Source: Pseudomonadota bacterium (lineage in GTDB: Bacteria > Pseudomonadota > Alphaproteobacteria > Rhizobiales > Beijerinckiaceae). From it: a stretch of DNA of 64,000 nt. The translations under genes were made by a program, and so were the position numbers. Under the pieces are notes generated by a model. It was not told where the DNA came from. It made no database searches and saw only the letters and a list, made by a program, of their open reading frames with translations. How positions within the stretch are numbered: the stretch's first letter is position 1; each line of letters starts with the position of its first letter. The DNA is taken from contig JAKAJL010000006.1 of assembly GCA_021813805.1 (NCBI GenBank), forward strand, positions 53,811-117,810. The letters are read 5' to 3'. Below are positions 36,077 through 46,227 of the stretch, one piece after another.

Positions 36077-36570
36077 CAATAGGAGGCTCCCGTCTGTTCG
36101 TTGGGCTGGCTGCTCGCTTGGCCGTTCATTTGACCGCTGGGGCCGGCCCATTTGCCCTGTTTCTTCAGGGCGTCCACCACTTCGCGCGGCATATAGCGCT
36201 CGTCGTGCTTGGCGAGGACGGAATCGGCCTGGAACACGCCGTTCCTGTCGAGCGCGCCCTCGGCGACCACGCCCTGGCCCTCGCGGAACAGGTCCGGCAG
36301 CAGGCCGGTGTAAGCGACCGGCACGTTGTCCTTGCCGTCGGTGACCTTGAATGTGACGCTCTTGCCCGCGAGATGGACCAGACTGCCGTTTTCCACCAGC
36401 CCGCCGATGCGCAGGCGCACGCCGGGGCCGACATGCTTCTCGATCATTTCGGTCGGGCCATAGAAGAAGACGATATTGTCGCGCAGGGCGAACAGCACCA
36501 GGCCCAAGGCGACGCCGAGCACGCCGACGGCGGAGCCGATCAGGGTCAATCGTTTCTGCTTGCGCGTCAT
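36076..36570 (-). CDS. ccmE: heme chaperone CcmE/CycJ
   Basis: 164 residues. A single N-terminal membrane helix ([20 protein letters not shown]) precedes a periplasmic OB-fold, with the covalent heme-binding His in [11 protein letters not shown]. It carries heme from CcmC to CcmF. The start overlaps ccmI by 4 bases. Confidence 0.94.
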   Translation of the reverse strand: MTRKQKRLTLIGSAVGVLGVALGLVLFALRDNIVFFYGPTEMIEKHVGPGVRLRIGGLVENGSLVHLAGKSVTFKVTDGKDNVPVAYTGLLPDLFREGQGVVAEGALDRNGVFQADSVLAKHDERYMPREVVDALKKQGKWAGPSGQMNGQASSQPNEQTGASY

Positions 36571-37682
36571 GGCGTCCGCAATCCCATGTCCTTGGCCGAG
36601 GCGACGAGTTTCTCCCGCGCCGACGCGTCGCCGGCGAGCGCCTTCAGCGCCTGATCGTATGAATTCTGCGCCTTGTCCGCTTCATTCAACACCTTATAGG
36701 CGCGAATGAGGCGAAGCCAGTCGTCGACGTCGCCGCCCTGGGCGGCGAGGCGCCGGGCGAGGCGCTCGACCATCATGCGGATCATCTTCTGCTGCGCCTC
36801 GGGCGCGGCGGAAGCGATGGCCGCCGCCTGGCCCGAAGCCGGCGCGCCTTCCGCGCCGCCTGGCTCCATGGGCGCGTCGAGCAGCGCGAGCTTTGCCTTG
36901 ACTTCCTGCTGCGCGGCCGCATCCCCCTGCAGATCGGGCAGCAATTCGCTCCAGATCTTGCGCGCTGCGCCCTTGTCTCCGTTCTGCGCCGCCGCGAGGC
37001 CGAGATAGAAACGCGCGCCGGGATTTTTAGGGTCGAGAGTCAGCGCCCGATGCAATTGCGCCTCGGCGTCCGGCGTGAAGGTCCCGTCGCTGGCGTAAGC
37101 CAGGGCTTCGGCGTAGTCGACGAGATTTTGTGGCGTCTCGCCGCGCAACGCGATGATTTTCTTCCTGGCGTTCACGGCGTCGTCGAAGCGGCCCATGCGC
37201 AAGTAAACCGGCGCCATCAACTCCAGCGCGCGGGCGTCGTTGGGGTGGGCCTTGATATGGGCCTCCATCCGCGCGACCACCGCGGCGAAATCCTGCTGCG
37301 CCGGCGGGGCTTTCATCCGCGCTTCCAGCGGCATGTCCGGCAGGTCGGGATGGCCGATTCTCTGGTAAAGCCCAAGCCCCAGCGCCGGGATCGCGACGAG
37401 GGCGAGACCCGCGGCGATCCTGCGCGCCTTCGGGGAGGAGTTGACCGCGGCCTCTTCCGGCGCGACGGCGAGCAGCCGGCGCCCGGCCAGGGCCTTGGCC
37501 GCTTCGGCCTGTTCCTTGTCCAGCCCGCCGCGCTCGACCTCGGCGTCGATCTCTGCGATCTGATCGCGATAGAAGGCGACATCGGCCGCGTCTTCGCGCG
37601 CCTTGGGCGCAGGACGTGAGAGCGGCCAGAGAACGGAAAGGACGGCGGCCCCGGTCAGGAGCGCGAAGACAAACCAGATCAT
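36567..37682 (-). CDS. ccmI: cytochrome c biogenesis protein CcmI/CycH (TPR)
   Basis: 371 residues from ATG 37682. Two N-terminal membrane helices ([21 protein letters not shown] and the second near [21 protein letters not shown]) flank a coiled cytoplasmic loop. The C-terminal periplasmic part contains TPR repeats ([37 protein letters not shown]). It binds apocytochrome c and hands it to CcmF/H. It heads the ccmIEFH operon, about 100 bases downstream of the MFS gene. Confidence 0.9.
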   Translation of the reverse strand: MIWFVFALLTGAAVLSVLWPLSRPAPKAREDAADVAFYRDQIAEIDAEVERGGLDKEQAEAAKALAGRRLLAVAPEEAAVNSSPKARRIAAGLALVAIPALGLGLYQRIGHPDLPDMPLEARMKAPPAQQDFAAVVARMEAHIKAHPNDARALELMAPVYLRMGRFDDAVNARKKIIALRGETPQNLVDYAEALAYASDGTFTPDAEAQLHRALTLDPKNPGARFYLGLAAAQNGDKGAARKIWSELLPDLQGDAAAQQEVKAKLALLDAPMEPGGAEGAPASGQAAAIASAAPEAQQKMIRMMVERLARRLAAQGGDVDDWLRLIRAYKVLNEADKAQNSYDQALKALAGDASAREKLVASAKDMGLRTP

Positions 37683-37783
37683 GCCGGCTGCTTTATCTTT
37701 TTCCTCAGCCAAATGAAAGGGCTGTCGCGCCCGCTTGGCGCGCCGGGCGTGATCTGCGTCAAGTTGCGGCGACAAAAAGCAAG

Positions 37784-39112
37784 TCACCCTTGCGGGACAT
37801 GGCCGTCCGCATAAGAGATCAGCCTTCGGGGGACGAACAGAATCAGCGGCAGGATCATGGCGTAGACGGCGGTGATCATGGCGACGCAGACGGCGAAGCC
37901 GCCGAAAGCCTGGTAGACGCTGGTTCCGAGCACGTCGCCGAAGCGCGAGGCGACATAATAGAGCCCGCTCGACAGCATCAGGGTCGTCCCCTGCAGGCCG
38001 GGCGGGCAGGAGCGGATCAGCAGGTCGATATAGGCCGCCGTGGCGACGCCGCCCATCAGCCCCATGGGCGCGGCGGCGAGCAGGGCGCCCTGCGCGTCAT
38101 GGACGAAGAGCAGCGGCGTGAATTGAGGAATGGCGGCCAAGGTCCCCCAGACCAGCAGGTTCTTGAGCGCGATGCGCCGGCACAGCAAGGCATAGAGCAG
38201 GAAAGGGGGGAGGAAGGAGGCGGCGAAAATGGCGTTCCATGCCCCCCAGGCGCTGTCCGGCGCATGGAGGGCGTTCTGCAGGTAATATTGCAGCGGAGTC
38301 TGTGCCCCGGGAGCGAAATTCCAGAACAGCCAGATCGCCAGCGCGGGGTAAATCGGACGGTGGCGCAGCAGCCGTTTGAGATCGTCGAATACCCGCGTCG
38401 GTTCCGGCCGCTCCTCGGCGAGATTGTCGAACACCGCCCTCGGCCGCAGAAAGCCGTAAAGGGCGATCGCGGAAAGTATCGCCGCGCCGCCGAGAAAGAG
38501 TAGCCGCGCCGCCTCGTTCAGACCCAAGGCCTCCAGCCGGTCGCTGACCCAGCCCCCGGCGAGGAAGGCCGCGACGCCGGGCAAGGCCACGAAACTGTTC
38601 CACAGGGCGCTGATGCGTCCGGACATGGCGTGCTGCTGGCCCAGCGACGAGGCGAGGCCGTTCATGGCGCTGCTGAGCATGAGAAAGGCGCAGGTGAGCA
38701 GCGGCAGCGCGATCAGCAGGCGGCGGGGCGAAACCGGCAGAAGAGCGAAGACCAGATAGAGCGACGCGCCGAAAAGTCCGAAAAGGACGAGAAAGCCGCG
38801 GTCCTTCATGCCGAAAGGGCTGAACCTGTCGCGCAGGAATCCGAAAAAGCCGGCAAAATAGAGCGGAAGCGCTATAACCATGCGAAAGCGCGCCATGTCC
38901 TGCGGCGCGAGATGCAATTTGTTCTTCAGCATGAAGCTGATCGAGACATCCATCAGCCCGCCGTTGGGATCGCCGAAAGCGAGCAGAAAGACCAGGGCGC
39001 CAAGATACAGGAAAATTTTTTTACGCTCGGCGGGCGCGAGCAGGATGATTTTCGTGGCCGTCTCGATGGCAGGGCCCTCCCGGGAAAGTTCGACGCTCGG
39101 CGATTTTATCAA
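37784..39112 (-). CDS. major facilitator superfamily transporter
   Basis: 442 residues starting at TTG 39112 (no ATG precedes the first helix), with about 12 membrane helices and a longer loop in the middle. Visible pieces are IFLYLGALVFLLAFGDPNGGLMDVS, FLVLFGLFGASLYLVFALLPV, WNSFVALPGVAAFLAGGWVSDRL and a C-terminal AVCVAMITAVYAMILPLILFV. It belongs to MFS, but I cannot assign a substrate. It lies upstream of ccmI on the same strand and divergent from the HerA-like ATPase. Confidence 0.8.
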   Translation of the reverse strand: MIKSPSVELSREGPAIETATKIILLAPAERKKIFLYLGALVFLLAFGDPNGGLMDVSISFMLKNKLHLAPQDMARFRMVIALPLYFAGFFGFLRDRFSPFGMKDRGFLVLFGLFGASLYLVFALLPVSPRRLLIALPLLTCAFLMLSSAMNGLASSLGQQHAMSGRISALWNSFVALPGVAAFLAGGWVSDRLEALGLNEAARLLFLGGAAILSAIALYGFLRPRAVFDNLAEERPEPTRVFDDLKRLLRHRPIYPALAIWLFWNFAPGAQTPLQYYLQNALHAPDSAWGAWNAIFAASFLPPFLLYALLCRRIALKNLLVWGTLAAIPQFTPLLFVHDAQGALLAAAPMGLMGGVATAAYIDLLIRSCPPGLQGTTLMLSSGLYYVASRFGDVLGTSVYQAFGGFAVCVAMITAVYAMILPLILFVPRRLISYADGHVPQG

Positions 39113-39257
39113 GCGGAAATCTGGCTTCTGTCCATGCCTTTTCGCCGATTGCCCCGCCCCTTTCGGGGAGGGAGCGGGTCCGTTCCAATCGCAACATCGT
39201 CATCCGCATCCCGTCGCGCTAATCTGCATGAAGAATCGCTGTCGAAAAGGCGAAGTC

Positions 39258-40763
39258 ATGTCCGATCCGCAGAACGTCCCCGGGAAAATCCTCGTCGGCA
39301 AGGCCGAGGATTACATCTATCTGCTGCTGCGCTATGGCAACCGCCACGGGCTCGTCGCCGGCGCGACCGGCACGGGCAAGACCGTGACCCTGCAAAAACT
39401 CGCCGAAGGTTTTTGCGCCGCCGGAACTAACGTCCTCGCCGCCGACGTCAAGGGCGATCTTTCAGGGATCGCCATGCCCGGCGACGGCGCCAAGCCTTTC
39501 GTCGCCCGCGCGGAAGAGATCGGACTGACCTACGAGCCGGACCAGTTCCGCTGCGTGTTCTGGGACCTGTTCGGCGAAAAGGGCCATCCAGTCCGCGCGA
39601 CCATCGCCGAAATGGGGCCGCTGCTGCTCGCGCGCATTCTCCAACTCAATGAAATCCAAGAGGGCGTGCTGAACATCGTCTTCCGCGTCGCCGACGAGCA
39701 GGGCCTCGCGCTTCTCGACCTCAAGGATCTGCGCGCGCTGCTGACCTTCGTGTCGGAAAACGCCTCCGACCTCCAGCAGCGCTATGGCAATGTCTCGGCG
39801 GCCTCGGTCGGCGCGATCCAGCGGCAATTGCTGACGCTGGAGAATCAGGGCGCGGACAAATTCTTCGGAGAGCCGGCGCTCGACATCCTCGACCTGCTCC
39901 AGCCCGACATCGACGGGCGCGGCTTCATCCATATCCTGAAAGCGGAAAAGCTGATTCGCAGCTCCGATCTCTACGCGACCTTCCTGTTCTGGCTGCTTTC
40001 CGAACTCTTCGCCCGGCTGCCCGAGGTCGGCGACCCCGACAAGCCGAAGCTGGTCTTCTTCTTCGACGAGGCCCATCTTCTGTTCAACGACGCGCCCAAG
40101 CCTTTGCTTGCCGCGATCGAACAGGTGGTGCGGCTGATCCGAAGCAAGGGCGTCGGCGTCTATTTCGTGACGCAAAGCCCGCTCGACGTGCCGGACACGG
40201 TTCTGGGCCAGCTTGGCAATCGCGCCCAGCACGCCTTGCGCGCATTCACTCCGCGCGACCAGAAGGCGGTGCGCGCGGCCGCCGAGACGTTCCGGCAGAA
40301 TCCCGCCTTCGACACCGCCGACGCCATAACGAAACTCAATGTCGGCGAGGCCCTGGTCTCCATGCTCGAGGGCTCCGGCGCGCCGGCCATGGTCGCCCGC
40401 GCGAAAATCGCGCCGCCGCAGTCGCGCGTTGGCCCGATCACCGACGCGGAATTGCAGGAGGTGCAGGACTCAAGCCCGTTCAAGGGCAAATATGACGTCG
40501 CGGTCGATCGCGAATCGGCCTTCGAAATCCTTCAGGCGCGGGCGCAAGGCCGCACGTCGGGCGGGCCAGTCGGCGGCGAGGCCACCGAAGGCGGGCTGCT
40601 ATCCAGGATCGGATCGGGCCTCGGCGATCTTTTCCGGCCGCAAGGCAAACGGCCTTCGGTGGCGCAATCCGCCTTGCGCTCGGCGGCGACCTCCGCCGCC
40701 CGAACCGTCGGCTCGGCGGTCGCCCGCGAAATTCTGCGGGGAATCACTGGTGGAATGAAATGA
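39258..40763 (+). CDS. HerA-like / DUF853 P-loop ATPase
   Basis: 501 residues from ATG 39258 (in-frame codons upstream belong to the leader). Walker A GATGTGKTVTLQKL is at about residue 37 and Walker B LVFFFDEAHLLF at about 265, followed by GVYFVTQSPLDVPDTVLGQLGNRAQHALRAFTPRD, typical of the DUF853 family related to the HerA C-terminal domain. The tail is low complexity (Gly/Ser/Ala/Arg). The cellular role is not established; HerA relatives translocate on DNA. A monocistronic unit. Confidence 0.88.
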   Translation: MSDPQNVPGKILVGKAEDYIYLLLRYGNRHGLVAGATGTGKTVTLQKLAEGFCAAGTNVLAADVKGDLSGIAMPGDGAKPFVARAEEIGLTYEPDQFRCVFWDLFGEKGHPVRATIAEMGPLLLARILQLNEIQEGVLNIVFRVADEQGLALLDLKDLRALLTFVSENASDLQQRYGNVSAASVGAIQRQLLTLENQGADKFFGEPALDILDLLQPDIDGRGFIHILKAEKLIRSSDLYATFLFWLLSELFARLPEVGDPDKPKLVFFFDEAHLLFNDAPKPLLAAIEQVVRLIRSKGVGVYFVTQSPLDVPDTVLGQLGNRAQHALRAFTPRDQKAVRAAAETFRQNPAFDTADAITKLNVGEALVSMLEGSGAPAMVARAKIAPPQSRVGPITDAELQEVQDSSPFKGKYDVAVDRESAFEILQARAQGRTSGGPVGGEATEGGLLSRIGSGLGDLFRPQGKRPSVAQSALRSAATSAARTVGSAVAREILRGITGGMK

Positions 40764-41357
40764 GCGGCGCCCGTCGTTCCGATGATCCATCGGCGTTGTG
40801 CGGCGTTTCCGCGCTCGACCTTTTCGGAGTGAAGATATAGCGGCCAGAAGAGCCGCAGCGTCCCGTGAAGCGGGCGTTGCGGCGTTTTCTTGTCGGCTGG
40901 CCGCGACCGACGAGAAAATCTCCGCGGCGAAACGGAACCGGCGCAAGCGGACGAACTGATGGTTCGGAGACCGTCTCCGTCGGTCGTCCGGAATCCGGCG
41001 AGACGCCGCTCGTTGATCTGGAGGCCGATCTTTCCGCCATGGCGAAGTCATAACGCTTGATGTCAACCGTCGGGCAATAAAAAAATATTTAGATGACGAA
41101 TTGCGAGCGCTCGATTAGGCTTATTTCGTTGTTCGGACTGGCGCCCGAGTCGCCTTCGACAAGGCCATGGCGTTGGTAAACTCGCCAGCTCCTTTTTCGA
41201 TCCAGATCGAACAAGGAAGGCGCCACATAATTTTGTAGATGTCGGCCGCGGCGACTTTGCGAAAGGCGCGCAATCGGATCGCCATCCTTGACCGGACGCT
41301 CTGCGCGGGGCCGCGTTCCGTCCGAAGCTTTTGTCCATCTTGATTGAGATTGGCTGA
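40764..41357. other. spacer before the second RND operon; weak ORFs and palindromes only
   Basis: 594 bases without a convincing gene. An ORF at 40865-41053 (plus, 62 residues, ending VDLEADLSAMAKS) and one at 41121-41285 (minus, 54 residues) have no recognisable family. The AT-rich stretch 41078-41095 could contain the promoter. A 10-bp palindrome CGAGCGCTCG (41104-41113) and a 7-bp-arm repeat TTCGATC-CA-GATCGAA (41196-41211) are candidate regulator sites, but no regulator gene lies beside them. Confidence 0.5.
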
Positions 41358-44300
41358 ATGCTTTCGCTCGTTCGTATCGCGCTGCAGCGGCCCTACACTT
41401 TCGTCGTGATGGGGATGCTGATGTGCATTTTCGGCGTCCTGGCCTGGGTGCGGACGCCGACCGACATTTTTCCCGCCATCCGCATCCCGGTGGTGGCGGT
41501 GGTGTGGACCTATAACGGCCTGCCGCCGGACGACATGTCCGGCTATGTCATCTATTATTTCGAACGCACGCTCAGCGCGCAGGTCAACGACATCGAGCAC
41601 ATCGAATCCCAGTCGCTGGCTGGCTACGGCATCGTGAAGGTCTTTTTCCAGCCCACGGTCAATATCAACGCGGCGCTGGCCCAGATCACCGCCGCTTCGC
41701 AGACCGTCCTCAAGCTGCTGCCGCCCGGCATCACGCCGCCCTATGTGCTGAGCTTCAACGCCTCCAGCGTGCCGATCCTGCAATTGGCGCTGTCGAGCAG
41801 CGCCTTGCCGCAAGCTAAGACGTTCGACATCGGGCAAAACATCATCCGGCCGCAACTGGCCACGGTCCGTGGCGCCGCCGTGCCTTCGCCCTATGGCGGC
41901 AAGGTGCGCCAGGTCCAAATCGACGTCGATCAGACCAAGCTGCAATCCTTCGGCCTCTCGGCGCAGGATGTGGTGGACGCCATCAAGCGGCAAAACCTGA
42001 TCGTTCCCGTCGGCACGCAGAAGATCGGCAAGATCGAATATATCGTCGATCTGAACGATTCCCCAAGGCGGCTTCAGGAACTTAACAACCTGCCCATTCG
42101 CACCGTCAATGGCGCCGCGATCCTGATCCGCGACGTGGCCTATGTGCACGACAGCTATCCGCCGCAAACCAATGTCGTGCGGGTCGACGGCTCCAACGCC
42201 GTTCTGATGACCATCGTCAAGGCGGGATCGGCGTCCACCCTCGACGTGATCCAGGGCGTCAAGAAACTGTTGCCCCATTTGCGCGAAATCGTGCCGAAAT
42301 CGCTCCGCATCCAGGCGGTGGGCGATCAATCGGTCTTCGTCAAGGCGGCTGTGCGTTCGGTCATCCGCGAGGGCCTGATCGCCGCGGCGCTCACGGGTCT
42401 GGCGGTCCTGTTGTTTCTCGGCAGCGTGCGCTCGACGCTGATCGTCAGCGTGTCGATTCCGCTGGCGATTCTCACCGCCATCGCGGCGCTGGCGGACACC
42501 GGCGAGACCATCAACGTGATGACTCTCGGCGGTCTCGCGCTGGCGGTCGGCATATTGGTCGACAACGCGATCGTATGGGTCGAGAACATCAGTTCGCAAC
42601 TTGATCGGGACAAGCAGATCGGACCCGCGATCATGGACTGCGCGCGCCAGATCATTCTGCCGGTGACGGTCGCGCTGCTGTGCATGTCGATCGTCTTCGT
42701 GCCGATGTTCAGCCTGGGCGGCGTCTCGGGCTATCTGTTCCGCCCGCTGGCCAAGGCCGTGGTCTTCGCGCTGATCGCCTCTTATATCCTGTCGGCGACA
42801 CTCGTGCCGACCATGGCGAATTATCTGCTCGGCGGTCGGACGCCTTCACATGAAGCGGGCGCGCCGTCGCGCAACCCGCTCGTGAGATTTCAGCAAGGGT
42901 TCGAACAGCGTTTTGAACAGTTGCGCCAAGCTTATGCGCGCCTGCTCGCCCAAGCGCTGGAATTGCGGCTGCGTTTCGTCTTCGCCTTCCTTGGCGTCAT
43001 CATCGCTTCGTTCGCCCTCTTTCCCTTCCTCGGCAGCAATTTCTTTCCCAACGTCGAGACCACGCAGATCTTGCTGCATTTCCGCGGACGGGACGGCTTG
43101 CGCATCGAGGAGACCTCGGTTCTGGCCGATCGTGTGGAGGCCGAGGTCAGGACGGTCGCCGGGCCAGGAAATGTGTCCTCCATTGTCGACAATATCGGCC
43201 TGCCGATCAGCGGCATCAACGCGGCCTATATCAACACCGGGACCATCAGCGCCGCCGACGCGGACGTTCTCATCACGCTCAAGGATGGCCTGGAAAAGGA
43301 CACCGACCGGGTGATTGAACGTCTGCGCGAAATACTCCCCGAAAAATTTCCCGGCGTGATCTTCTCCTTCCTCCCTGCCAATATCGTGACGCAGATTCTC
43401 AATTTCGGCCTGCCCGCGCCAATCGACGTGCAGGTCGTCGGCGCCGACATGGACGCCAACAAGGCTTTCGCCTTCAAGATGCTCAAGCGCATCGCCCGCA
43501 TCAACGGCGTGGCGGACGCCCGCGTCCAGCAGGTGTTCAACGTCCCCACCGTACGCGTCGATGTCAATCGCATCGAGGCCGATCAGGTTGGCGTCACCGA
43601 GCGCGATATCGTCACGTCGCTTCAGACGACCGAGGCCGGCTCGATTCAGACCAACCCGGTGTTCTGGCTCAATCGGAAAACCGGCATCTCCTATCCTTTG
43701 GTCGCGCAAACGCCGCAATATTGGATGGATTCGCTCGGTTCTCTGGCGCTCTTGCCGGTCTCGACGACCAAGCCGCCGCAAATTCTCGGCGGCATCTCTC
43801 ATATCAGTCTCACCGTGAGCGACGCCGTCGTGTCGCATTATTCGGTTCAGCCGGTGATCGACATTTACGCATCGAACAATCGGCGCGACCTCGGCGGCGT
43901 CTCGGACGATGTGCGCAAGGTCATTGCCGACATGGAAAAGGAAAAACCGCGCGGCACCCTGGTGGCCCTCCGGGGCCAGACCGCGACGATGCACGAAGCC
44001 TATACGCAGATCTTCGCCGGCCTGGCTTTGGCCATCGTGCTGATCTATCTGGTGATCGTCGTCAATTTCCAATCCTGGCTCGATCCTTTCGTCATTATCA
44101 GCGCCTTGCCCTCGGTGCTGGCGGGCGTTATCTGGATTCTGTTTTTATCGAACACGACTCTTTCCGTGCCCGCCCTGATCGGCTCCATCATGTGCGTCGG
44201 CGTCTCGACCGCCAATTCCCTGCTGGTGGTCGCCTTCGCGCGCGAAAAGCTCGAAGAAGGGCTGGACCCGGTCAGCGCCGCGCATGAAGCTGGATTCAGC

Positions 44301-44519
44301 CGGTTCCGGCCGGTGCTGATGACGGCGTCGGCGATGATCATCGGCATGGCGCCGATGGCGCTGAGCGCCGAGCAGAACGCGCCGCTCGGGCGCGCCGTGA
44401 TCGGAGGTCTGTTGTTCGCGACGGTCGCAACCCTGATCTTCGTGCCCGTCGTCTTCAGCATCGTCCGTACGCAGCATGGAAAGCCGGAAACTCCGGCGTC
44501 CGAAACGGCTGCCCCTTGA
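41358..44519 (+). CDS. RND-family efflux permease (second system)
   Basis: 1053 residues. The first membrane helix is FVVMGMLMCIFGVLAWVRTPTDIFP. Two periplasmic loops follow, and the TM4 segment carries ILVDNAIVWVENISSQL, the RND proton-relay region with the second Asp replaced relative to classical HAE proteins (VDDAIVVVEN gives VDNAIVWVEN). The C-terminal block contains LVVAFAREKLEEGLDPVSAAHEAG. Export energised by proton influx is expected; the substrate is unknown. The adaptor gene starts 10 bases downstream. Confidence 0.85.
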   Translation: MLSLVRIALQRPYTFVVMGMLMCIFGVLAWVRTPTDIFPAIRIPVVAVVWTYNGLPPDDMSGYVIYYFERTLSAQVNDIEHIESQSLAGYGIVKVFFQPTVNINAALAQITAASQTVLKLLPPGITPPYVLSFNASSVPILQLALSSSALPQAKTFDIGQNIIRPQLATVRGAAVPSPYGGKVRQVQIDVDQTKLQSFGLSAQDVVDAIKRQNLIVPVGTQKIGKIEYIVDLNDSPRRLQELNNLPIRTVNGAAILIRDVAYVHDSYPPQTNVVRVDGSNAVLMTIVKAGSASTLDVIQGVKKLLPHLREIVPKSLRIQAVGDQSVFVKAAVRSVIREGLIAAALTGLAVLLFLGSVRSTLIVSVSIPLAILTAIAALADTGETINVMTLGGLALAVGILVDNAIVWVENISSQLDRDKQIGPAIMDCARQIILPVTVALLCMSIVFVPMFSLGGVSGYLFRPLAKAVVFALIASYILSATLVPTMANYLLGGRTPSHEAGAPSRNPLVRFQQGFEQRFEQLRQAYARLLAQALELRLRFVFAFLGVIIASFALFPFLGSNFFPNVETTQILLHFRGRDGLRIEETSVLADRVEAEVRTVAGPGNVSSIVDNIGLPISGINAAYINTGTISAADADVLITLKDGLEKDTDRVIERLREILPEKFPGVIFSFLPANIVTQILNFGLPAPIDVQVVGADMDANKAFAFKMLKRIARINGVADARVQQVFNVPTVRVDVNRIEADQVGVTERDIVTSLQTTEAGSIQTNPVFWLNRKTGISYPLVAQTPQYWMDSLGSLALLPVSTTKPPQILGGISHISLTVSDAVVSHYSVQPVIDIYASNNRRDLGGVSDDVRKVIADMEKEKPRGTLVALRGQTATMHEAYTQIFAGLALAIVLIYLVIVVNFQSWLDPFVIISALPSVLAGVIWILFLSNTTLSVPALIGSIMCVGVSTANSLLVVAFAREKLEEGLDPVSAAHEAGFSRFRPVLMTASAMIIGMAPMALSAEQNAPLGRAVIGGLLFATVATLIFVPVVFSIVRTQHGKPETPASETAAP

Positions 44520-44529
44520 GGATTGCGGC

Positions 44530-45747
44530 ATGAACGATGCCGAGACCGCCACCCTCGTCCAACTTGGGACGTCGAGCCCGAAGCGCGGCAAGGTCATCCT
44601 GGCGCTCGGCGTGATTGCGGCCATCGCGCTTGCCGCTCATGGGATCCTGCACCGGCGCGCGGCTTCGGCGAAGCTTGCGCAGTGGACCGATGCGCGCGCC
44701 ATCGCCAATGTGGCGCTGGTCTCGCCCCATCTGGCCACCAAGCCGCGCGTCTTCATCCTTCCGGGGCGGGTAGAGGCTTTCTATGAGGCCGCCATCGACG
44801 CGCAGGTTTCCGGCTATATCAGGGAATGGCGAACGGACTACGGCGCCACTGTCGAAAAGGGCGAAACCCTGGCGCTGATCGATACGCCCGCGCTGGACAA
44901 GCAAATCACGGAGGCGCAGAACGAGGTCTCCAGCGCCAGATCCGCGCAGGCGATCGCGGAATTGACGGCGCGGCGTTGGGACGCGCTGCGCTCGACCGGA
45001 GCCGTCTCGAAACAGGCCGTCGAGGCGTATGACGCGGATTTGCTCGTCAAAAAGGCCGGCCTTAAAGCCGCCGACGAGAAATTGCAGCGACTGTTGGCGA
45101 AGAAGGCTTTCGCCAATGTGATCGCTCCTTTCGACGGCGTGGTCACGGCGCGCAATATCGACATTGGCTCCTATGTCACCGACAGGCTCAGGGCGTCCAG
45201 AAACACGCCATTGTTCAAGGTCGCCGATATCCACGCCATGCGCGTCTATGTCAACGCGCCGCAAAATTATGCCGGAGAACTGCACGATGGCGCCAAGGCG
45301 ACCTTGATGCTGCCGCAATATCCGAACCGCGTTTTCGATGCGACAATCCTCACGACCTCGCGCGCGATCGACCCGAAATCGCTCACGCTGCAGGTCGAAC
45401 TTCTGGCGCCCAATCCCAGCCACGACTTGTTTCCCGGCGCCTTTTCCTATGTGCGTTTTTCCTTGCCGACCAAGCCAAAGGGCGCGCTGCTCATTCCCAT
45501 CACCGCCCTTGCCATGGACGACAAAGGCATCCGCGTCGCTACGGTCGTGGGCGGGCGCGCCCACTTCAAGGACATTGTCATCGCCCACGATTTCGGTTCC
45601 GAGGTCGAAGTCGCGTCGGGTGTTTCGGCCGAAGACCGACTCATCGACAATCCCGTGGACAGCCTCGCGGAGGGCGATCCTGTTCGCGTTGTCGGGCCAG
45701 CCCCGGCGGATTGTTCGAACGCTCCGGATTCTCCGTGCGGCGGTTGA
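44530..45747 (+). CDS. RND efflux periplasmic adaptor (second system)
   Basis: 405 residues from ATG 44530; GAGG lies about 10 bases upstream, and the longer in-frame start at 44476 would sit inside the permease. A membrane anchor (VILALGVIAAIALAAHGIL) leads into the biotinyl-lipoyl domain (VSGYIREWRTDYGATVEKGETLALIDTPALD), a hairpin coiled coil, and beta-barrel parts (ITALAMDDKGIRVATVVGG). No outer-membrane factor follows, so a shared TolC-like channel such as the one at 5169-6623 may serve it (inference). Confidence 0.86.
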   Translation: MNDAETATLVQLGTSSPKRGKVILALGVIAAIALAAHGILHRRAASAKLAQWTDARAIANVALVSPHLATKPRVFILPGRVEAFYEAAIDAQVSGYIREWRTDYGATVEKGETLALIDTPALDKQITEAQNEVSSARSAQAIAELTARRWDALRSTGAVSKQAVEAYDADLLVKKAGLKAADEKLQRLLAKKAFANVIAPFDGVVTARNIDIGSYVTDRLRASRNTPLFKVADIHAMRVYVNAPQNYAGELHDGAKATLMLPQYPNRVFDATILTTSRAIDPKSLTLQVELLAPNPSHDLFPGAFSYVRFSLPTKPKGALLIPITALAMDDKGIRVATVVGGRAHFKDIVIAHDFGSEVEVASGVSAEDRLIDNPVDSLAEGDPVRVVGPAPADCSNAPDSPCGG

Positions 45748-45770
45748 GGCTCGGCATGGACGCCGAGCCT
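45747..45770 (+). terminator. strong hairpin at the end of the second RND operon
   Basis: Perfect 9-bp stem AGGCTCGGC/GCCGAGCCT with a 6-base loop, beginning at the last base of the adaptor stop codon. There is no T-run behind it, so it may act as a transcript-stabilising 3' hairpin and not as an intrinsic terminator. Confidence 0.45.
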
Positions 45771-45979
45771 GTCGCGCCAGGCCATCTCCGTCAGCGGTTC
45801 GGCGGCGAAGCTGATTATCTCATTGGTCGTCGAAGGCGGCTTTCTCCCGGCGTCCTGCGCCACGCGCCGGGATAAGGCCGAGGCGAAGCGTGGGCTCCCC
45901 TCCGCCGGGCAGGCTCGCAATCCGCGCACGAGTCTCGCCCGCGGCTTCAGCCAACGATCAACAGGCGCTTTCAGGGGCG

Positions 45980-46195
45980 TCAGCGCCGCATCAATTCAAG
46001 CTTGATCCGCAGACAATCTTCGAAAAAACTCGCCATCTGATGACGCAGCATGCTCGGAATCTGACCAAGACAGTCGAGATAGGCAACGTCTTCGCGCTTG
46101 GCGCCCGCTCCATCGCCCATGTCAAGCAGCTGAATCGCTTTCGCGCGATGAGCGGATGCAAGGGCGGCCAGCTTGTATGCCTTGCCCGGTTTCAT
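45980..46195 (-). CDS. small basic protein of unknown function, tail of the NRAMP operon
   Basis: 71 residues. Not recognised. Positively charged and helical, with HRAKAIQLLDMGDGAGAKREDVAYLDCLGQIP and ending FFEDCLRIKLELMRR. It begins 32 bases after the stop of the MgtE_N/CBS gene in the same orientation, so it may be the fourth gene of that operon. The ribosome binding site is weak; coding status is plausible but not secure. Confidence 0.4.
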   Translation of the reverse strand: MKPGKAYKLAALASAHRAKAIQLLDMGDGAGAKREDVAYLDCLGQIPSMLRHQMASFFEDCLRIKLELMRR

Positions 46196-46227
46196 GACGT
46201 TCTCGTCGGTTGCAGGGCGCGCTTTTT

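Noticed and set aside
41121..41285. 54-residue minus-strand ORF upstream of the second RND operon
   Set aside because: No good ribosome binding site or family match; kept only as a note in the spacer description.
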